From Clostridium pasteurianum (GTDB lineage Bacteria; Bacillota; Clostridia; Clostridiales; Clostridiaceae), in NCBI RefSeq assembly GCF_001705235.1, contig NZ_MCGV01000001.1:2108001-2172000 (forward strand): a stretch of 64,000 nucleotides of DNA, in the 5' to 3' direction. The notes under the pieces are model-generated. The model saw only the letters and a list, made by a program, of their open reading frames with translations, did not search any database and was not told the DNA's origin. Positions 58,855-64,000 of the stretch are shown here, piece by piece. A program made the translations under genes and the position numbers. The first letter of the stretch is position 1, and each line of letters opens with the position of its first letter.

Positions 58855-59169
58855 CTAATATTTATTTGATTCCTTTCTATTGGTTCTTATAATGGCCTCT
58901 TCGCTGCTTGGATTAACCATATGCCAGTTAAGCTTATCTCCTTCCTCACTTACATACATATATGAACCATTTCCTCCTATATCAGCACCGAGAAAATACT
59001 TTATTGCTTTAAATTTGCATTCCTTGAGACAAGCAGTACATCCCCAACAATCCTTAGGATATTTTATAAAGACTTTTCCATTTTCATTTTCTTCTATCAA
59101 ACTTCCAGGACAAACATTTACGCACCTTTTACACCCAATGCATTTATTTACATCGATTTTAATGCTCAT
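58855..59169 (-). CDS. aprB: APS reductase beta-subunit-like ferredoxin
   Basis: About 104 residues from ATG 59169 (GGAAGGG 9 bp upstream; it overlaps the alpha-subunit end by 11 nt). Two [4Fe-4S] motifs: CIGCKRCVNVCP and CWGCTACLKEC. The chain ends at about residue 104, shorter than the tail of dissimilatory AprB. It brings electrons to the FAD subunit. Confidence 0.88.
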   Translation of the reverse strand: MSIKIDVNKCIGCKRCVNVCPGSLIEENENGKVFIKYPKDCWGCTACLKECKFKAIKYFLGADIGGNGSYMYVSEEGDKLNWHMVNPSSEEAIIRTNRKESNKY

Positions 59170-60838
59170 AAATCTCATCCCTTCCAATAAGTTTTCTAAA
59201 TAAAATATTTACTTTTCCATCTTTATAAACAGAGTTTACATATTTAAGCCAGTTTTTATCATCCTTATTTTTATAACTATCATTTTCTTCATAGCATTTC
59301 CATCTAGTCTCTTTTCTAGCTTTGAGATGAGCAATAACAACCTTTGCCACATATAATCTATCAATTAATTCGTAAATAGATAAAAGTTCATGCTGATTTT
59401 TAGCTTTTAGCTTGTAAGAAAGTCTTAAAAGTTCATCTATTCTTTTCTCTGCTATATTAAGCTTCTCTTCTGTATAGCTGTAATGCCGAGATATTCCCCC
59501 TGAATACTCGTCCATAGTCTTCTGCATAGCTTCCTCTATTTGCTCTGTATCAAATTCACTTTCACCATTAAAAAATCTTTCTACACGTTGCATATATTCG
59601 TGTATTTTACTTTCTGGAATTGTAACAAGTTTTTTTCCTTCAATATAGCAAGCCGCACTTTCCCCTGCTATTTGCCCCTCTGCAAAACACCCTGTAACAT
59701 ATTTCTTAGGGCTTCCTCCTGACACATCTCCAGCTGCATAAAGTCCCTCTAAAGTAGTTCTTCTTTTAGTATCAACCCAATAGCCACTTGCTCCATGTCC
59801 ACCTACTATATAAGGCTCTGTACCCTCGATTTCTATATTTTGCTTAGAAGGATTTATTTTTCTATCAAACCAACTTAAAGCCTCTGCTGGAGCCATATTT
59901 AAATATGCTTTAAATAAGTCCTGAACTTGATTTTCCGTGATTCCCTTTGTCTTTAAATAGCATGGTCCATTTCCCCTTAAGTTTTCCATGACAGTGCTGT
60001 ACAATCTATTTATAGTTGTAGGTTTGCCATAATTTTTAACATATTCCTCTGAAAATCCATTAACCTGAGGGGTTTTAACTCCCTGAGCTATAGTTCCCGT
60101 TGGTGCAATCGTGTCCTTACACCTTAATGCAATGAATCTCATTTCAAAAGTAGTCATTTCAGCTCCAGCCCTTATTCCCATGGCATATCCTGCACCTGTA
60201 TTAAAAGGTGAGTACCACATTTTATGTCTTGAAAACCCTGGATTGTTAGGTTTATATATTCCTGAAGCTCCACCTGTTGTGCATATAACTGCTTTTGAAT
60301 AAATAATATAGACCCTAGGCTCTTTAATTGAAAAACCCAAAGCTCCTATAACTCTTCCATCAGCCACAATATAGTCAAAAACATTTACTCCATTTAAAAC
60401 TTTTATATTGTTTTTTTTATTCACAGCTTCAGCTAAAATAGGCTTTATATTTTCTCCGTTTATTTTTATACTTCTTTTTCCCCTTGGAACATACTTTCCA
60501 CTGTCATCCTTTAATATGGTTAGACCCATTTCTTCTATTTCTCGTGTAACTTCATTAAGTCTTTTTGCTGCTGTATAAATCAAATCTTCTCTAACTACAT
60601 CATTAAATTCTTTCTTCACATAGTCCACGAAGGAATCGGGAGTTTCATCTTCAGTTATGTACGCATTTAAAGCATTTACTCCAGCAGCAAGACAGCCGCT
60701 TCTTTTAATATTAGCTTTTTCTACAATTAATATTTGAATGCTAGGTTTTTTTGCCGCACTTATAGCTGCAAAACATCCAGCTGTACCTCCCCCTATTATG
60801 AGAAGATCAGTTTTTAAAATATCATATGATAACTTCAT
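59159..60838 (-). CDS. aprA: Adenylylsulfate reductase alpha-subunit-like flavoprotein
   Basis: 559 residues. IIGGGTAGCFAAISAAKK is the FAD dinucleotide fold; GGASGIYKPNNPG and GYAMGIRAGAEMTTFEMRFI are as in AprA; VGGHGASGYWVDTKRRTTLEGLYAAGDVSGG closes the FAD domain. It should reduce APS to AMP and sulfite with AprB. Dissimilatory AprA has about 650 residues; here the C-terminal part is shorter. Assimilation through AprBA rather than CysH is the notable point. Confidence 0.88.
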   Translation of the reverse strand: MKLSYDILKTDLLIIGGGTAGCFAAISAAKKPSIQILIVEKANIKRSGCLAAGVNALNAYITEDETPDSFVDYVKKEFNDVVREDLIYTAAKRLNEVTREIEEMGLTILKDDSGKYVPRGKRSIKINGENIKPILAEAVNKKNNIKVLNGVNVFDYIVADGRVIGALGFSIKEPRVYIIYSKAVICTTGGASGIYKPNNPGFSRHKMWYSPFNTGAGYAMGIRAGAEMTTFEMRFIALRCKDTIAPTGTIAQGVKTPQVNGFSEEYVKNYGKPTTINRLYSTVMENLRGNGPCYLKTKGITENQVQDLFKAYLNMAPAEALSWFDRKINPSKQNIEIEGTEPYIVGGHGASGYWVDTKRRTTLEGLYAAGDVSGGSPKKYVTGCFAEGQIAGESAACYIEGKKLVTIPESKIHEYMQRVERFFNGESEFDTEQIEEAMQKTMDEYSGGISRHYSYTEEKLNIAEKRIDELLRLSYKLKAKNQHELLSIYELIDRLYVAKVVIAHLKARKETRWKCYEENDSYKNKDDKNWLKYVNSVYKDGKVNILFRKLIGRDEIYEH

Positions 60839-60847
60839 TCCACCCTC

Positions 60848-61450
60848 CTAAAAAATTTCATGTTCCTTTAAATATTTCACTATTTTATCTACGCATTGCT
60901 TTTCAGTCTTTTGAAAGGTCTTAACTGTTATTTCAGGATTGTCTGGCTTTTCATAAGGAGAATCTATCCCTGTAAAGTTCTTAATTCTACCATCTCTAGC
61001 CTTCCTATATATTCCCTTTGGATCTCTCTTCTCACAAACATCAAGCGGACAGTCTACATAAACTTCTACAAAATCTTCTCCTAAGAGCTTTCTAGCACTA
61101 TTTCTGTCCTTCTTAAAAGGGGATATAAATGTGGTTATTGTTATAATTCCTGCATCAACAAATAGTTTTGCAACTTCAGAAACCCTTCTTATATTTTCAG
61201 TTCTATCTTCACTTGTAAAACCAAGATCAGAATTAAGCCCGTACCTTAAATTGTCGCCATCCAATAAATATGTCAAGTACCCCATATCATAAAGTCTACC
61301 TTCAAGCATTGATGCAACTGTGGATTTGCCGGAACCCGAAAGCCCAGTAAACCACAAAACTACTCCCTTTTGTTTTAAAACTTTTTCCCTATTTTCTCTC
61401 TTTATTCTAGTATCCTGCCAGACTATATTAGTACTTTTTTTATTCTCCAT
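60848..61450 (-). CDS. cysC: Adenylylsulfate kinase
   Basis: 200 residues. Walker [10 protein letters not shown] (36-44), [27 protein letters not shown] at the front, and the lid [22 protein letters not shown] typical of APS kinase. It makes PAPS from APS. No PAPS reductase is seen here, so PAPS may serve another use or compete with the APS route. Confidence 0.96.
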   Translation of the reverse strand: MENKKSTNIVWQDTRIKRENREKVLKQKGVVLWFTGLSGSGKSTVASMLEGRLYDMGYLTYLLDGDNLRYGLNSDLGFTSEDRTENIRRVSEVAKLFVDAGIITITTFISPFKKDRNSARKLLGEDFVEVYVDCPLDVCEKRDPKGIYRKARDGRIKNFTGIDSPYEKPDNPEITVKTFQKTEKQCVDKIVKYLKEHEIF

Positions 61451-61459
61451 ACCATCACC

Positions 61460-62689
61460 TCAAATAGCTTCTAAAGCTCTATCTATGTCTTCCAATATAT
61501 CATCTACATCCTCTATTCCAACGGATAGTCTTAGTAAATCATCATATACTGCCATTTTTTCTCTTTCTTCCGGCGTATTGCTTGAACATATAGTAGAGGC
61601 TGGATGTATTATTATAGTTTTGCAATCTCCTATGTTTGTAAGATCCAATATGAGTTTTAATTTTCCCAGAAACTTAAATGCATTTTCTTTGCTGCCGAGC
61701 CTGAAGGTAAGTATGCCTGAAGCTCCATTTTTATAATACTTTTCCGCTAATTCATAATATTTTGAGCTCTTAAGATTTGGATAATTTACACTAGTTACCT
61801 TAGGGCTTTTCTCTAAATATTCCGCTACCTTCATAGCGTTTTTACAGTGCTGTTTCATTCTTAGCGCTAAAGTTTCAACACCTGTTAAAGATAAAAATGC
61901 ATTAAAAGGTGACATTGCTGCACCAATATCAACACCTATAGTACTCTTTAATTTGGCAGTAAAAGCCAACTTTCCATACTTTTTAGCATACTCATGAAAA
62001 TTTTCATATCTATAGTTTTTATATTTTTGACTTCCGCAATCTACTATTGTTCCACCTATAGCATTAGAAGTACCATTAATATACTTCGATGTAGAGTGAA
62101 TTATAATATCAGCTCCGTATTCTATAGGACTTATTAAACACGGTGTTGAAATAGTAGAATCAACCATAAAAATTATTCCCTTTTGGTTGCAAACTTTTCC
62201 TACTGTTTCAGCATCTAAAATATCTAGTTTAGGATTTCCTATAGTCTCAGCATAAACGAGTTTTGTACTCTTCGTTATATTGTTAAGAAGGCTCTCTTCA
62301 TTTATTTCCTCTAAAAATATGACTTTGACCCCGATATCCTTTAAATTAGAAATAAGAGTATACGTTCCTCCATAAAGACCAGTTGAAGCGATTATTTCAT
62401 CACCGGGACTAACAATATTAGTAATTGCCATATATATAGCACTCATGCCAGATGCTGCTGAAGTTGCTGTAAGCCCTCCTTCAATGCTTGCCATCCTTCT
62501 TTCAAAAGCTAAAACAGTTGGATTAGATAGTCTGCTGTACACATATCCCGGAAATTTTCCTTTAAATATATTTTCTAATTCAGCTGGAGAACTATGAGCA
62601 TATGCATTGGACATATATATAGGGACATTGGTTGCCCCTGTTTTCTCTAAATTATAATTGCCATGAATAAGCTTTGTTGAAAATCTCAC
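61460..62689 (-). CDS. O-acetylhomoserine sulfhydrylase (PLP)
   Basis: 409 residues from GTG 62689 with GGGGG 7 bp upstream. Cys/Met-metabolism PLP enzyme. The cofactor lysine is in HSTSKYINGTSNAIGG; SAASGMSAIYMAI and YSRLSNPTV are family motifs. Length and C-terminal LRLSVGIEDVDDILEDI fit MetY/O-acetylhomoserine thiol-lyase. It uses the sulfide of this pathway to make homocysteine. Confidence 0.92.
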   Translation of the reverse strand: MRFSTKLIHGNYNLEKTGATNVPIYMSNAYAHSSPAELENIFKGKFPGYVYSRLSNPTVLAFERRMASIEGGLTATSAASGMSAIYMAITNIVSPGDEIIASTGLYGGTYTLISNLKDIGVKVIFLEEINEESLLNNITKSTKLVYAETIGNPKLDILDAETVGKVCNQKGIIFMVDSTISTPCLISPIEYGADIIIHSTSKYINGTSNAIGGTIVDCGSQKYKNYRYENFHEYAKKYGKLAFTAKLKSTIGVDIGAAMSPFNAFLSLTGVETLALRMKQHCKNAMKVAEYLEKSPKVTSVNYPNLKSSKYYELAEKYYKNGASGILTFRLGSKENAFKFLGKLKLILDLTNIGDCKTIIIHPASTICSSNTPEEREKMAVYDDLLRLSVGIEDVDDILEDIDRALEAI

Positions 62690-62700
62690 AATTCTGCCCC

Positions 62701-64000
62701 CTATTTATTCTTTTTAACCACAAGAAGATTGTATCCATTAAATTTATCATCAATATTTATTACTTCATGTCCTTCTTTTTCAACACTTCTAGGAACATTG
62801 TTAATAGGATCACCATCATCAAGATAAAATCCAAGTGTCGTACCAGGTTTCACCTTAGAAAGTTCAATTTTAACTTTTACAAAATTTATAGGACACTTAA
62901 CTCCTCTGAAATCAATAATTTTATACTCTCCCTCTGTCTTTCCTGTTGAATTACTTTCTTTATTTACTTCATTTTCTTTGGGAAGAGTTATGTCAAGCTT
63001 GCCATCTAATGAATCAAACATATCTCTAACTTTACCTACAACATAACTTACGTCCTTTTCCTTATCTGATATATCACTAATATCTCCAAGCTTAAAATCT
63101 ATGAGTTCATCAATTAAGTCCTTTATATCTTCTCTTAAATATCCCTCATCAACAAAATTCTTTATGAATTCTTTAAATATTTCCCTCTCTTTAGACGTAT
63201 CTATTCCCCTCAATATCAGAAGTGCCCTTGATGCTGAAAGTGCAGCTTCATAAAGTTTTGAACTATTCTTAGAAATACCATAATCTTTTAAATACGATTC
63301 TGCATTCCATATATCCATTTTTATTACATCAAGCACACCTGTACTGCACTCACCTTTTCCTCTTCCCTCAAGAGAAAATCTTTTGCATGCTCCCCAATCG
63401 AAATAAAGTTCTGGATTATCTTTATAGCTTTCAAGTGTTGAATATTTTTCAGTAAGTTCTTTTATTTCTTTCCTATTATTATCAAGAAATTCATAAAAAT
63501 TTACGTATACTGAATTTGCTTTAAGCTCAGCAAGCTCTAAAAGATATTCTGGTACTTTTTTAGCAGGTATATCACCCACTGCTTCCGCTAACTTTGCGCC
63601 ATTAGATCCAAGATATCCTCCCAGAGAAACTGTATACATAGGAATTAGTCCATCATCTGTCCTTTTAGCTCTTCCATTTAATCCTATAGCTCCTTTTTCA
63701 TGCTGTGCACAGGAATTGAGACAACCTGAAATATATATTTTAGGAAGTGCTTTTTTTATTTTCATGTCTTCATTCTTAAATTTATCCTTTATGGCTTTAA
63801 GAAGTCCTTGAGACAGACATAATCCAAGCTGACAAGTTGCTGCACCTGCGCAAGTTGAGGAGTTAAATAAATTTATATTTGAAGAAAAATCGCCTATTAT
63901 ATCTGCAAGTTTCACTGCATCCTCATTTTTAATATCGCGTGCAAAAAAGCCTTGAGTATTTGCAAGTCTTATTGTTACTTTATAATTAAGTCCGTCTAAA
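62701..64000 (-). CDS. Siroheme sulfite/nitrite reductase fused to TusA-like domain (partial)
   Basis: The frame is open to the window edge, so the N-terminus lies outside; an internal GTG at 63915 is not the start. The visible part begins LDGLNYKVTIRLANTQGFFA, a ferredoxin-like half domain of siroheme reductases. Cluster-siroheme ligands are in STCAGAATCQLGLC and SGCLNSCAQHEKGAIGL. A linker follows. The last 75 residues (EYKIIDFRGVKCPINFVKVK onward) are TusA-like with active-site Cys in KCPINF. A reductase with its own sulfur-carrier domain is unusual and would hand sulfide or persulfide directly on. It leads the visible operon. Confidence 0.85.
   Translation of the reverse strand, partial: LDGLNYKVTIRLANTQGFFARDIKNEDAVKLADIIGDFSSNINLFNSSTCAGAATCQLGLCLSQGLLKAIKDKFKNEDMKIKKALPKIYISGCLNSCAQHEKGAIGLNGRAKRTDDGLIPMYTVSLGGYLGSNGAKLAEAVGDIPAKKVPEYLLELAELKANSVYVNFYEFLDNNRKEIKELTEKYSTLESYKDNPELYFDWGACKRFSLEGRGKGECSTGVLDVIKMDIWNAESYLKDYGISKNSSKLYEAALSASRALLILRGIDTSKEREIFKEFIKNFVDEGYLREDIKDLIDELIDFKLGDISDISDKEKDVSYVVGKVRDMFDSLDGKLDITLPKENEVNKESNSTGKTEGEYKIIDFRGVKCPINFVKVKIELSKVKPGTTLGFYLDDGDPINNVPRSVEKEGHEVINIDDKFNGYNLLVVKKNK

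Noticed and set aside
63913-63915. GTG at 63915 as start of the siroheme reductase
   Set aside because: The frame continues open to the window edge with reductase-like residues (VTIRLANTQGFF), so the gene is simply cut by the edge.

Overview
The window is low-GC, densely coded Firmicute DNA with TTG/GTG starts, strong AGGAGG-type ribosome binding sites and rho-independent hairpins. BofA, YaaL, YtaF, a clostridial-type CO dehydrogenase and the dnaX-ybaB-recR-yaaL-bofA order point to Clostridium sensu stricto. The order of the sulfate-assimilation and CO dehydrogenase genes recalls Clostridium acetobutylicum or a near relative; that is from memory, not a search. Most genes are on the minus strand.

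Layout: 0-6 kb holds a two-component system (kinase cut by the window edge) divergent from a one-polypeptide MacB-type ABC exporter, then an alanine/sodium symporter and an S66 peptidase. 6-11 kb is accessory: cupin, short-chain dehydrogenase, three unrecognised proteins and duplicated intergenic sequence. 10.8-13 kb is glmS behind a glmS ribozyme. 14-19 kb is a minus-strand 16S-23S-5S-tRNA-Lys operon. 19-24 kb has an acetyltransferase, a methyltransferase, a DUF4230 protein, a strong candidate structured RNA and a 52-residue Cys-rich protein. 24-37 kb is dominated by three BcrAB/YtrABC-type ABC exporter loci, interrupted by a Nudix gene, sfsA, a DnaA-box cluster and palindromic elements. 37-41 kb carries ytaF, GNAT and YciI genes and a MocR-type regulator. 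41-46 kb is the housekeeping block bofA-yaaL-recR-ybaB-dnaX-SRP RNA-tRNA-Ser(GGA)-tRNA-Ser(CGA)-tadA, listed left to right and transcribed leftwards. 46-51 kb has cheY, cooS, an Fe-S Rrf2 regulator and a DeoR regulator. 51-53 kb is an amino-acid importer with fused binding protein and permease.

53.8-64 kb is one minus-strand sulfate assimilation operon: siroheme reductase fused to TusA (runs off the edge), O-acetylhomoserine sulfhydrylase, cysC, aprA, aprB, a NitT/TauT-type importer, cysD and cysN. Together they would take sulfate or a sulfonate in, activate it to APS/PAPS, reduce it to sulfite and sulfide, and place the sulfur in homocysteine.

The most unusual non-coding content is a family of intergenic palindromes with a shared apical loop that abut stop codons (28.4-28.8, 37.4, 40.4-40.7 and 51.0-51.2 kb), an unassigned RNA of about 310 nt with its own promoter and terminator (22.45-22.76 kb), a DnaA-box cluster (27.8-28.0 kb), and an operator shared by rrf2 and cooS. 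All alignments were made by eye.
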